Positions 17,084 through 24,402 of a stretch of DNA of 64,000 nt are shown piece after piece. The stretch lies in the NCBI RefSeq assembly GCF_000497755.1, contig NZ_AYOD01000010.1:23226-87225 (forward strand). Reading direction: 5' to 3'. A program made the position numbers and the translations under genes. Source of the DNA: Aliihoeflea sp. 2WW (GTDB lineage: Bacteria > Pseudomonadota > Alphaproteobacteria > Rhizobiales > Rhizobiaceae). A model generated the notes under the pieces. It did no database searches. It saw only the letters and a list, made by a program, of their open reading frames with translations, and had not been told where the DNA came from. Every line of letters begins with the position of its first letter. Position 1 is the stretch's first letter.

Positions 17084-18438
17084 AGTCTATTTCACCACAT
17101 GGGAACGGTGCGGTCATATGTCCGGCCTACTTGTGCGGTCATGACCGCTGGCCTCGATGAAGTCCGCGAAGCAGGTGGCTGGATCAAGGGGGCGCGCTTT
17201 GTGCGCGTCACGGGTTTCGGCCTGTCCTGTTTCGGGATTTCGTCCCGTGGTTCATCGTCTGTTGTGCACCTCACCTGCCGGCGGTCGCCGGGCAGCTCGT
17301 CTCGGCGGTCCTGCGCTTATGCGGCGATAGGTCCTGCCTCAAGTCCTGTTGGGTCTCGGTAGATTCCACCTCTGGTTAGCAATGCCCAGATCATGCGGGC
17401 GATCTTGTTGGCAAGCGCCACCGCCACGACCTTGAAGGGGCGCCGCGTGAGCATGTTCTTCAGCCACGGCCAAACTCGGTCGCGATACTGGACATGACGT
17501 AGCACCGATGCCGCCCCCGTCGTCAGCAATGATCGCAGCACCGGATTGCCCATCTTCGATATTCGCCCTAACCGTTCTTTTCCGCCGCTGGAATGTGCTT
17601 TCGGGGTTAACCCGATCCAGGCTGCAAAGTGGCGAGCGGATTTGAAGCCGGCGGGATCGGGAACGAATGCCTTCACGGCCATAGCGATAATAGCACCAAC
17701 GCCAGGGATGGTCGCAAGGCGCCGCATCTCGTCATCTTGCCGAGCTTGGACGACGATCTCACGTTCGAGCTTGTCGATCTGTGTGGCAAGCATCTCGATC
17801 TGATTGATTATTTCGGTCAGGGCAAACCTCGCAGCGGGAGGCAGTCGGGTGTCTTCCTCATCCCGGATGATTGGTGCCAATGCCTTGACGTTGGCGATGC
17901 CGGTTGGAGCGATGATACCCAGCTCTCCCATATGTGCGCGTAATGCATTGATCGCTTGTGTCCTCTGACGCACCAGTAAAGCCCGCGTTTTGAGCACCAT
18001 CACCGCAGCCTGCTGCTCGGCCGTCTTAACCGGGACGAACCGCATCGTCTTTCGCGTCACCGCCTCAGCTATGGCTTCTGCGTCGGCAGCGTCGGTCTTG
18101 CCGCGCTTGACGAATGGCTTGACGTATTGGGGCGGCAGCAATCTGACGTCATGCCCGAAGGCTGATATCTCCCGCGCCCAGCAATGCGCACTGGCACATG
18201 CTTCCATACCCACTAGGCACGGCGGAAGTCTTTCAAAGAAGCGCAATACCTCAGCGCGTCGTAGCTTCCGGTTGAATAGCGGCGTGCCCTCGGCGCCCGC
18301 GCCAAAAGCCTGGAAAACGTGCTTCGCCAAGTCCAATCCAATAGTGGTAACATCTTTCACGGAACGGTCCCCCCTTGTGGCGTTTGCAGTAACGACCACG
18401 TTTTAGCACTTCGATGCTGTCGGAGCGGGCCGTTCCAC
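17018..18438 (-). mobile_element. IS110-family (IS1111-like) insertion sequence, copy 1
   Basis: The element is bounded by an inverted pair of 14-mers, GTGGAACGGCCCGC at 17018-17031 (duplicated at 17053-17066) and GCGGGCCGTTCCAC at 18425-18438. It encloses one DEDD transposase and about 250 bases of non-coding sequence downstream of it. Short subterminal inverted repeats and a long 3' non-coding end match the IS1111 subgroup of IS110, in which the guide RNA is encoded after the transposase. The structured segment 17110-17169 is shared with copy 4. Confidence 0.75.
17317..18360 (-). CDS. IS110-family DEDD transposase (copy 1)
   Basis: A 347-residue recombinase. The N-terminal RuvC-like DEDD domain shows IGLDLAKHVFQ near residue 6 (first Asp), LVGMEACASAHCW near 57 (Glu) and KTDAADAEAIAEAV near 100 (paired Asp). 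The C-terminal Transposase_20 domain has TIPGVGAIIAMAV near 215, followed by HFAAWIGLTPKAHSSGGK and the conserved Ser region. The start is taken as GTG at 18360, directly before the conserved core. All catalytic landmarks are present, so it may be active. Confidence 0.85.
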   Translation of the reverse strand: MKDVTTIGLDLAKHVFQAFGAGAEGTPLFNRKLRRAEVLRFFERLPPCLVGMEACASAHCWAREISAFGHDVRLLPPQYVKPFVKRGKTDAADAEAIAEAVTRKTMRFVPVKTAEQQAAVMVLKTRALLVRQRTQAINALRAHMGELGIIAPTGIANVKALAPIIRDEEDTRLPPAARFALTEIINQIEMLATQIDKLEREIVVQARQDDEMRRLATIPGVGAIIAMAVKAFVPDPAGFKSARHFAAWIGLTPKAHSSGGKERLGRISKMGNPVLRSLLTTGAASVLRHVQYRDRVWPWLKNMLTRRPFKVVAVALANKIARMIWALLTRGGIYRDPTGLEAGPIAA

Positions 18439-18533
18439 CTCATCAAGGGTCGGACTACGCAAAGCGTGCCGCCGCTCCCGGCTGCGCCGTCGCGGTGATC
18501 GCGGCCGCGGCCGAAACCCATCGGGCGCCTGTC

Positions 18534-18554
18534 GAGCGGGGATGGTCCCCGCTC
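18534..18554 (+). promoter_or_regulatory. 9-bp hairpin in the leader of a small membrane protein
   Basis: GAGCGGGGA (18534-18542), loop TGG, TCCCCGCTC (18546-18554). The hairpin ends 19 bases before the ATG at 18574 and just upstream of its AGGAG site. It could serve as a terminator for upstream transcription or as a leader structure. Confidence 0.45.
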
Positions 18555-18573
18555 CGGAACAGGAGCCGGAACG

Positions 18574-18741
18574 ATGTCCCTTCCAGATGCGCAAGCCTTC
18601 GCCTTCAGCCTCGCCGCCACCCTGCTGGTGACGATCGTCATCTTCCGCACCGGCGACGGCACGGTCGGCGCCATGCCGGCCGCCGAATATGACGGCGACG
18701 ATGACGCCATCATCCGCGAGATAGACCCGTTCGCCCCTTGA
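18574..18741 (+). CDS. 55-residue single-span membrane protein
   Basis: ATG at 18574 follows AGGAG at 9 bases. The protein (MSLPDAQAFAFSLAATLLVT...) has one hydrophobic segment at residues 8-25 and an acidic tail containing EYDGDDDAIIREID. No family is recognised. It lies between an IS110 element and the divergent XRE gene. The good ribosome-binding site and membrane segment argue that it is real. Confidence 0.5.
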   Translation: MSLPDAQAFAFSLAATLLVTIVIFRTGDGTVGAMPAAEYDGDDDAIIREIDPFAP

Positions 18742-18750
18742 GGGCGAACG

Positions 18751-18966
18751 TCAGCGTTTCGATGTCCGGATCAGTTCGCAGGGATCGACCCCGAATGCGT
18801 CGGCCACTTTTCCCAGAACGCTCACGCTCGCCGAAACCTTCCCGCGTTCGATCGAGCCGATGTAGCGAGGGCTCAGCCCCGCGCGCTCCGCTACTTCTTC
18901 CTGCGTCATATCCTTGTCATGGCGCAGCCGACGCATGTTGATCGCCATGACCTCTTTGAGATCCAT
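18751..18966 (-). CDS. XRE-family transcriptional regulator
   Basis: A 71-residue Cro/CI-type helix-turn-helix protein: INMRRLRHDKDMTQEEVAERAGLSPRYIGSIERGK, with the HTH at about residues 20-41, and a short tail (LGKVADAFGVDPCELI). It is transcribed away from the control genes at 19194 onward, and the intergenic region holds two overlapping palindromes. By position it is probably the repressor that keeps the transfer and replication module quiet. Confidence 0.85.
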   Translation of the reverse strand: MDLKEVMAINMRRLRHDKDMTQEEVAERAGLSPRYIGSIERGKVSASVSVLGKVADAFGVDPCELIRTSKR

Positions 18967-18992
18967 GACGCATGGGAATCAGAACCGGAACT

Positions 18993-19015
18993 ATCGTTCT
19001 AGGAACGATCGTTCC
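18993..19015. promoter_or_regulatory. Overlapping operator palindromes upstream of the XRE gene
   Basis: ATCGTTC-TAG-GAACGAT (18993-19009) and GGAACGATCGTTCC (19002-19015) overlap, giving three half-sites of GAACGAT/ATCGTTC within 23 bases. They lie 27-49 bases upstream of the XRE start and before the divergent genes, the classic place for a Cro/CI-type operator. Binding by the XRE protein is inferred. Confidence 0.65.
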
Positions 19016-19035
19016 GATTCGTTATAGTGGGCCGC

Positions 19036-19197
19036 ATGCGAGAAAAACGGATGCGTCGCAGACGTCGGCTTTCTGTCCAATCGCGGAATGTCGCCATTCC
19101 GAGAATCTTCGATGCCAGTCGCGGAACTTCTATTGCACCTCGAAGCGATGACGTATTTGTGAACTACATGCGCGAGGAAGTAAGGACACAACGATGA
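19036..19197 (+). CDS. Possible 53-residue basic peptide
   Basis: A frame of 53 codons (MREKRMRRRRRLSVQSRNVA...) opens right after the operator region, and its TGA overlaps the ATG of the next gene (ATGA). It is extremely Arg-rich at the start and has no recognisable domain or clear ribosome-binding site. It may be an untranslated leader. It is recorded because of the stop/start coupling. Confidence 0.25.
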   Translation: MREKRMRRRRRLSVQSRNVAIPRIFDASRGTSIAPRSDDVFVNYMREEVRTQR

Positions 19198-19457
19198 GCA
19201 AGACTCCCTTCAAGGACAGCCCGCCGCTGACCGACAGGGTGAACGCCTATGACGAAGCCCACCTCGCCACCTATCTTCGCCTGCTCGACGCTGCCGAGGA
19301 AGGCGCCGACTGGCGCGAAGTCGTGAAGATCGTGTTCGGCCTCGACGTCAACGTCGATCCCGAACGCGCGAAGCACATGCACGACACCCATCTCGCCCGA
19401 GCCCGCTGGATGACCGAGCAAGGCTATCCGCATCTGCTGGAACCGCGCATGCAATGA
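19194..19457 (+). CDS. Conserved small regulatory-module protein
   Basis: An 87-residue acidic helical protein (MSKTPFKDSPPLTDRVNAYD..., LRLLDAAEEGADWREVVKIV, HDTHLARARWMTEQGY) of a type I associate with the XRE/DUF2285 control region of alphaproteobacterial ICEs. AGGACACAACG precedes the ATG. It shares a transcript with the following DUF2285-type gene. It may act as a co-regulator; no DNA-binding motif is evident. Confidence 0.65.
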   Translation: MSKTPFKDSPPLTDRVNAYDEAHLATYLRLLDAAEEGADWREVVKIVFGLDVNVDPERAKHMHDTHLARARWMTEQGYPHLLEPRMQ

Positions 19458-19612
19458 CCGGCTCCCGATCGCCGCGCCGTTGACGACGCCCCAAATCGGG
19501 ATTGCTCGCCCAGGTCGAGATTCACATTCCGATTTTCCATCTTCACGCGCGGCCGACCCCGCCAATACTCGAATCATCCCGATGGCAACGACCGGGCGGG
19601 GAGGATTTCGTC

Positions 19613-20423
19613 ATGGAGCCGCTGCACGACTGGCGATCACCGCAGTTCGAGGAACGTCTGAGCCGTCTCGACCGGGGCGGCATCACCTTCGAGTTTCTTC
19701 GTCGCAACCGCGACTATCGGCAGGACTATGCCGACACCGTGAGAAGGATCGCCTCCGGCGGCGCAGACAAGGCAGAGGCGATAGCGCATCTGTCCCGCCG
19801 CTGGGGGCTTGCCTTTCCCGGCGGACCCTTCTGCATCGGCCTTGACCGCTCGGCCCGTATGGCTGCCCCGGCACTTCCCTGCGGCCGTCATTGTCATGGC
19901 TGTCCCCGAAGGCTTTGCAGCTTCTTCGCTTCCTGATCCACGCACGCTGCCTGTCGTGGGCGAGCTGGCCGGCGACGGCCTGCACGCCATCGCCGAGGAC
20001 GGCGCCGGCGATCACCGCCTCTGGTTCCGAGCCGGCGATGAGCCGGTCAGAGCCGGCATCTTCCTTCCGCTCGACGAGCATTTCTGGTGGCGGCACCGCA
20101 ATGCGGGCCGCCTGAAGCGGCGGCTGGACGGAAGGCCGTCCGGCCCCTTGCCGCGCCAGCAGCGGCTTTCCGTCTTCCAGATTCGTCGCGCCGCCCTCAT
20201 GCTGCGCGCCTGGGACGGCGTGGAATCCGGCGCCCCGCGCCGCGTGGTCGCCGCCGTCCTCATCAACCGAACCGTCGAGACGTTGCGCGCCGTGGACTGG
20301 AAGAACGCGCCGGAGCGGCGGCGGCTTGCGCGCATCCTCGCGGCCGCCCGCCGGCAGATCGAGCGCGACTATCTGCAATGGCTGATCCCGCACAGACCAG
20401 GCGACGGTCCCGACCGCGACTGA
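19613..20423 (+). pseudogene. DUF2285-family DNA-binding protein, frameshifted at a G5 run
   Basis: Residues 1-65 (MEPLHDWRSPQFEERLSRLD... to HLSRRWG) are in one frame. The remainder (LPFPADPSASALTARPVWLP..., FRAGDEPVRAGIFLPLDEHF, then the helical LRAWDGVESGAPRRVVAAVL and a basic C-terminus) is in another. Deleting one base from the G run at 19803-19807 joins them into one protein of about 269 residues with the usual two-part layout of an N-terminal transcriptional-regulator-like segment and a C-terminal DUF2285 domain. A good GGAGGA precedes the ATG. As sequenced the product is truncated, unless the shift is a sequencing error. Confidence 0.7.
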
Positions 20424-20445
20424 GCCCCCGCGGCCAGCCGCTTGA

Positions 20446-20479
20446 GGGGGGACACTTCTCCTAAGACCCCCCGATTTTT
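20446..20479 (+). terminator. Possible terminator after the DUF2285 gene
   Basis: Six G residues (20446-20451) can pair with six C residues (20467-20472) across a 15-base loop, followed by GATTTTT (T-run 20475-20479), 23 bases after the stop. The loop is large, so this is a weak candidate. Confidence 0.35.
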
Positions 20480-20560
20480 GTCACTCCGCCGGGCCGCCGA
20501 TTCTTCGCCATCGTCGCACCCGACTCGCCGCCCTCACGGCGGCCGCGACGGAGGCCCACA

Positions 20561-20821
20561 ATGTCCAACAGCACCGCCACCGACTGGCCGCGCTTCGTGC
20601 GAACGCCGGAAGCCGCGCGCCTTCTCGACCTGTCGCCGCGCACGCTCGAAAAGCACCGTTGCGACGGCACCGGGCCGATCTACCACAAGCTCGGCGGCCG
20701 CGTGGTCTATGCCGTCGCCGACCTCGAAGCCTGGATCGACGCCTGCGCCCGCCAATCGACCTCCGAGGCGGCGTCACGGTCTGCGGACGCATCCGCGTCC
20801 GACGCCGGCCCGGCGCGCTGA
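20561..20821 (+). CDS. AlpA/excisionase-like helix-turn-helix protein
   Basis: An 86-residue MerR-like winged helix of the HTH_17 type: FVRTPEAARLLDLSPRTLEK (HTH at about residues 12-32), then GPIYHKLGGRVVYAVADLEAWID, typical of AlpA and phage excisionases. The tail is low-complexity Ala/Ser. It lies directly before repA, a position where such proteins control replication or excision. Confidence 0.8.
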   Translation: MSNSTATDWPRFVRTPEAARLLDLSPRTLEKHRCDGTGPIYHKLGGRVVYAVADLEAWIDACARQSTSEAASRSADASASDAGPAR

Positions 20822-20841
20822 TCGCCCCGGTGTCCGCCTTC

Positions 20842-21705
20842 ATGTCGTCGCGCCGCACATATCAGGGCCAGCAGCTCGAACTCTTCCGGGCGCGCTCCGG
20901 CGAGATCGCGGCGCGCGACGCGCAGGATCTCATGTCCTGGCCGTTCTTCTCGCTGGCAAAGTCCCACCGCGTCACGCCGATCGACTTCCGCATGGGCGAC
21001 GTGTCGATCCGCGTCGAGGCCACGGCCGAGCACGGCATGGCGACGATCTGGGATGCCGACGTGCTGATCTGGGCCGCCAGCCAGATCGTCGACGCGCGCG
21101 ACAGGGGCCTCACCACCTCGCGCTTCATGTCGTCCACCCCATACGAAATCCTCACCTTCATCGGCCGCACCGACTCCGGCCTGAACTACGACAGGCTGAA
21201 GGCCGCGCTCGACCGGCTGCAATCGACCACCATCCTCACCTCGATCCGCCAGCCCTCCGAGCGCCGCCGCCACCGCTTCTCGTGGATCGCCGAGTGGAAG
21301 GAGCGCCTCGACACGCAGGGGCGATCGCTGGGCATCGAGCTGATCCTGCCCGATTGGTTCTATGCAGGAGTCATCGACGATGCCCTCGTGCTGACCATCG
21401 ACCGCCAGTATTTCGACCTGACAGGCGGCCTCGAACGATGGCTCTACCGGCTCGTGCGCAAGCATGGCGGCCGCCAGAACGGCGGCTGGAGCTTCGACGT
21501 TCCGCACCTCCATCTCAAGTCGGGCAGCCTGTCGCCGCTCAGGCGCTTCCGCTTCGAGCTGCGCGCCATCGTCCAGCGCCAGCCGCTGCCCGGCTACCGC
21601 CTCGCGCTGGTCGACGATCCCGATGGCCGCCAGCGGCTCACCTTCCAGCCGGACGGCCATGACCGGGCGCCGCGCCGGCGCAAGCGCGGCGGAACACGGT
21701 CATGA
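20842..21705 (+). CDS. repA: RepA-type replication initiator
   Basis: A 287-residue replication initiator protein A of the kind found on alphaproteobacterial plasmids and ICEs: ARDAQDLMSWPFFSLAKSHR, then HGMATIWDADVLIWAASQIV, then YDRLKAALDRLQSTTILTSI and RWLYRLVRKHGG, covering two winged-helix modules. I use the ATG at 20842. A GTG at 20830 is also possible, as neither has an obvious ribosome-binding site. It should bind iterons and open the origin. Three iteron-like repeats begin 60 bases after its stop. Confidence 0.85.
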   Translation: MSSRRTYQGQQLELFRARSGEIAARDAQDLMSWPFFSLAKSHRVTPIDFRMGDVSIRVEATAEHGMATIWDADVLIWAASQIVDARDRGLTTSRFMSSTPYEILTFIGRTDSGLNYDRLKAALDRLQSTTILTSIRQPSERRRHRFSWIAEWKERLDTQGRSLGIELILPDWFYAGVIDDALVLTIDRQYFDLTGGLERWLYRLVRKHGGRQNGGWSFDVPHLHLKSGSLSPLRRFRFELRAIVQRQPLPGYRLALVDDPDGRQRLTFQPDGHDRAPRRRKRGGTRS

Positions 21706-21764
21706 CCGCGCCCGGAGCCCTGCACCACGGCAGACGTGGAAATCATGTGGACGGAGCCGTACTA

Positions 21765-21821
21765 TCGGGAACGCCGATTCCCGTCTTTTCGGGAACGCGA
21801 ATCCCGTACCATCGGGAACGC
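21765..21821. repeat. Iteron-like direct repeats downstream of repA (candidate oriV)
   Basis: TCGGGAACGC occurs three times at 21765, 21789 and 21812, spaced 24 and 23 bases apart, about two helical turns. The first two are followed by inverted ATTCCCGT/AATCCCGT half-sites. Phased direct repeats next to a replication initiator gene are the hallmark of an iteron origin. Origin function is inferred. Confidence 0.6.
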
Positions 21822-21882
21822 CGGCGCCCCGCAAGCATCGGATTCGCCAAGCGGAATCCGGCCCCTCTAACTTCCCTAACTG

Positions 21883-21901
21883 AAGAATCCTTCGGATTCT
21901 T
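21883..21901. promoter_or_regulatory. Perfect 8-bp stem-loop in the post-repA region
   Basis: AAGAATCC (21883-21890), loop TTC, GGATTCTT (21894-21901). It sits between the iteron-like repeats and the methyltransferase gene in a locally AT-richer stretch. It may be part of the origin or a weak terminator for repA; no T-run follows. Confidence 0.4.
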
Positions 21902-21997
21902 GCTAACGCGGTCGCCCATTTCACGAAATAGGGGACAACCGCGCAGCAGCCGTGAAGGCGTGGCGACGATGCTCCTCCGCTTGCCGGGGATCGCGCC

Positions 21998-22756
21998 ATG
22001 ACGATCCTGCCTCCCACGGTTCTTGCGGGCGATTGCCGCGACCTCATGCCGGCGCATGGTCCCTTCGACCTGATCCTCGCCGATCCGCCCTATGGCGACA
22101 CGTCGCTCGCCTGGGATCGGCAGGTAGATGGCTGGCTGCCGCTCGCGCGCACCGCCCTGAAGCCGTCCGGCTCGCTCTGGGTGTTCGGCTCGCTGCGCTC
22201 CTTCATGACCACGGCGAAGGCGTTCACCGACGCCGGCCTGGCCTACGCGCAGGAGATCGTGTGGGAGAAGCAGAACGGCTCCTCCTTCCACGCCGACCGC
22301 TTCCGCAGGGTGCATGAGCTGGCGGTGCAGTTCCGCCGCGCCGACGTGCCGTGGAGCGCCGTCTACAACGAGGTGCAGACGACGCCGGACGCCACGGCGC
22401 GCACCGTGCGGCGCAAGATGCGGCCACCCCACACCGGCCGGATCGACGCCGGCCATTATGTCAGCGAGGACGGCGGCCCGCGCCTGATGCGCTCCGTGAT
22501 CTTCGTGCGCAACGCCCACGGTTACGCGATCCACCCGACCGAGAAGCCCGTCTTCCTCCTCGAAATCCTGATCCGCACGAGCTGCCCGCCGGGCGGCCTG
22601 GTCGGCGATTGGTTTGCTGGGTCGGGCGCGGCCGGCGAAGCCTGTCGGCTCACCGGCCGACGCTATCTCGGCTGCGAGATCGACGCCGACATGGCCGAGC
22701 GCGCGGGGGCGCGCATCGCGTCCGTGCTGCCCTTCACCGAAGGGGCACGGCCATGA
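21998..22756 (+). CDS. Site-specific DNA methyltransferase (beta class, DPPY)
   Basis: A 252-residue amino-methyltransferase with the catalytic motif ADPPYGD at residues 28-34 placed before the SAM-binding motif DWFAGSGAAGEA near 205, the order that defines the beta class. HPTEKPVFLLEILI (motif X) precedes the latter. It probably makes N6-methyladenine or N4-methylcytosine. No restriction endonuclease is next to it, so it is an orphan that may protect the element or mark its origin. It overlaps DUF2840 by 4 bases. Confidence 0.88.
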   Translation: MTILPPTVLAGDCRDLMPAHGPFDLILADPPYGDTSLAWDRQVDGWLPLARTALKPSGSLWVFGSLRSFMTTAKAFTDAGLAYAQEIVWEKQNGSSFHADRFRRVHELAVQFRRADVPWSAVYNEVQTTPDATARTVRRKMRPPHTGRIDAGHYVSEDGGPRLMRSVIFVRNAHGYAIHPTEKPVFLLEILIRTSCPPGGLVGDWFAGSGAAGEACRLTGRRYLGCEIDADMAERAGARIASVLPFTEGARP

Positions 22757-23247
22757 CGGCGGGTATCCGCAGCGCCGGCATGTCTCCCGACCGCACAGTG
22801 GTCGAGCTGACCTGGCGCGAGAAGCAGATCGAGCACTGGATACGCTTCGGCCGAGCCGCCGAGGATCAGCGCCTCGACCGTCATCGCCGTGTCGTCGTCT
22901 TCGCGCCGGGCAGCATCTTCGGCTTCGTTCGCTGGGCCGGCAACGAGCACGGCACGATCATCTCGCGCATCGACATCGTGCGCGCGGTTGCAAGCGGCGA
23001 GCCGTTCCAGACGCTGCCCTTCGTGCGACCCGGCGGCGAGATCCTGCTGCGCATCACCGGCTGGCCGAAGGTCGAGGCGGTGCTGAAGGCCGTGGACGCG
23101 ATCGAGGCGCTCGGCGTCGATCCGGCTGACGTCGCGCCCGACCACTGGCGTCACCTCCACAACCGCATCAGCGTCAACGGGCCGTTCCGAGCCTATGGTC
23201 ACGAGCAGCACCGCGCCTGGCTGCGCCGCCGCGAGTTGCTGCCATGA
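22753..23247 (+). CDS. DUF2840 protein
   Basis: A 164-residue soluble protein (VELTWREKQIEHWIRFGRAA, then FAPGSIFGFVRWAGNEHGTI, then GEILLRITGWPKVEAVLKAV) that I recognise as the DUF2840 family, which accompanies TraF-like peptidases in alphaproteobacterial conjugation loci. It overlaps the methyltransferase before it and the peptidase after it by 4 bases each, so the three are one translational unit. The biochemical role is unknown. Confidence 0.8.
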   Translation: MTAGIRSAGMSPDRTVVELTWREKQIEHWIRFGRAAEDQRLDRHRRVVVFAPGSIFGFVRWAGNEHGTIISRIDIVRAVASGEPFQTLPFVRPGGEILLRITGWPKVEAVLKAVDAIEALGVDPADVAPDHWRHLHNRISVNGPFRAYGHEQHRAWLRRRELLP

Positions 23248-23804
23248 CCGCGCGCCGCGTGACGCTCATCACCATGCTCGCCGGCGCCGCGCTGGTCGCG
23301 GCCCCGGCATTGCATCGGCCGGACGTCCGCGTGATCTGGAACGCATCGGCCAGCGTTCCGGTCGGCCTCTACCGCATCGTGCCGGCCGGGAAGATCGCGG
23401 TGACGGACCTCGCCGTGGTCATGCCGCCCGACGAGCTGGCCGCATTCCTCGACGAACGCGGCTACCTGCCGCGCGGACTGCCGCTCATCAAGCGCGTGCT
23501 GGCTCTGTCCGGCACCACTGTCTGCCGCTCCGGCGCGGAGATCGTCGCCTACGGCACGACCTATGGCGAGGCCCGCGCGCTGGACACGCGCGGCCGGCCG
23601 CTGCCGGTCTGGCAGGGCTGCCGCACGCTCCTCGCCGGCGAAGCCTTCTTCATGAACTGGGACAGCCCCGACAGCTTCGACAGCCGCTATTTCGGGCCGC
23701 TTCCCGTCTCCGCCCTCGTCGGCCGGGCGGTTCCCGTCTGGAGCACCGACGACCCCGATCCGGCCACGGAATCCTTCCGCGAGCCGGTCTCCGACGAGCC
23801 GTGA
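23244..23804 (+). CDS. traF: S26-family signal peptidase, TraF-like
   Basis: A 186-residue membrane-anchored serine protease with one N-terminal helix (about residues 6-22). The catalytic Ser is in NASASVPVGLYRI near residue 36 and the catalytic Lys in LIKRVLAL near 83. FFMNWDSPDSFDSRYFGPL is the family's substrate-site box. TraF of IncP plasmids processes and cyclises the TrbC pilin, and a TrbC pilin is encoded at 58850. Function is inferred from this partnership. Confidence 0.85.
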   Translation: MTARRVTLITMLAGAALVAAPALHRPDVRVIWNASASVPVGLYRIVPAGKIAVTDLAVVMPPDELAAFLDERGYLPRGLPLIKRVLALSGTTVCRSGAEIVAYGTTYGEARALDTRGRPLPVWQGCRTLLAGEAFFMNWDSPDSFDSRYFGPLPVSALVGRAVPVWSTDDPDPATESFREPVSDEP

Positions 23805-23838
23805 CGGCTCGCCTCTCAACCCGCGAAAGGAACATCGC

Positions 23839-24165
23839 ATGGCCCAGATCGGCACCTTCACCCGCAACGACGACGGCTATTTCGGCCGCATCCGCACGCT
23901 CACCCTCGACGTCGAGGTGGCCATCCTCCCGGCCGAGGAATCGGACGCGGAGAACGCGCCCGAGCATCGCGTTTTCCTCGACGGGCAGGAAGTCGGCGCG
24001 GCCTGGGACCGCACCGGCGACAAGGCCGGCAGCTTCCTGTCGCTGACCATAGACGATCCGTCCTTCCATGAGCCGATCCGCGCCCGCCTGTTCGAGTCCG
24101 ACACCAAGAAGGGCGCATGGAATCTTCTCTGGACGCGCCGGAAGAAAAACGACGGCGAGGCATGA
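23839..24165 (+). CDS. DUF736 protein
   Basis: A 108-residue protein (MAQIGTFTRNDDGYFGRIRT, with a SLTIDDPSFHEPIRARLF block) of the DUF736 family, small beta-rich proteins found almost always between TraF and the relaxase on conjugative elements. AAAGGA precedes the ATG. Function is unknown; a transfer role is suggested by conserved position. Confidence 0.85.
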   Translation: MAQIGTFTRNDDGYFGRIRTLTLDVEVAILPAEESDAENAPEHRVFLDGQEVGAAWDRTGDKAGSFLSLTIDDPSFHEPIRARLFESDTKKGAWNLLWTRRKKNDGEA

Positions 24166-24292
24166 CCCGTCATGCGCTGCCGCCGTTCTCGTGATCCTTC
24201 AGGCTCACTCCCCTTGATCGGTCGAACGCCGGTCACTCCCCTCGACCCGATCGCCTGTCGGGCGGCCGTCGCGCGCAGCGAAGGTCAGGGGC

Positions 24293-24358
24293 GGCGGCCT
24301 ATTTTCCGGGGAGCGTACACGTCTTACGACGATGCCCGTCCGGAAAATACCGGCCGCC
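24293..24358. repeat. Long inverted repeat, candidate oriT or attenuator
   Basis: GGCGGCC+TATTTTCCGG (24293-24309) is complementary to CCGGAAAATA (24340-24349) and GGCCGCC (24352-24358), with a 2-base bulge. This gives 17-bp arms around a 30-base loop that itself contains CGTC-TTAC-GACG. It lies in the non-coding stretch before the lytic transglycosylase, about 1 kb upstream of the relaxase. Such arms are typical of transfer origins, but I cannot identify a nick site. Confidence 0.5.
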
Positions 24359-24402
24359 GGGGAAGCCTTGCCCTTGGCCGCAGCGAGCACGATGGCAGGC
24401 TG

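Noticed and set aside
15907..17160. Plus-strand 417-codon frame opposite the TauE/SafE permease
   Set aside because: It has Arg/His/Gln-rich composition with no family features. The minus strand has a convincing membrane protein with repeated permease motifs.
21702..22001. 99-codon frame starting on the repA stop
   Set aside because: It is formed by the iteron-like repeats (its peptide repeats GTPIP/GTRIP accordingly) and has no ribosome-binding site. The repeats are the better explanation.
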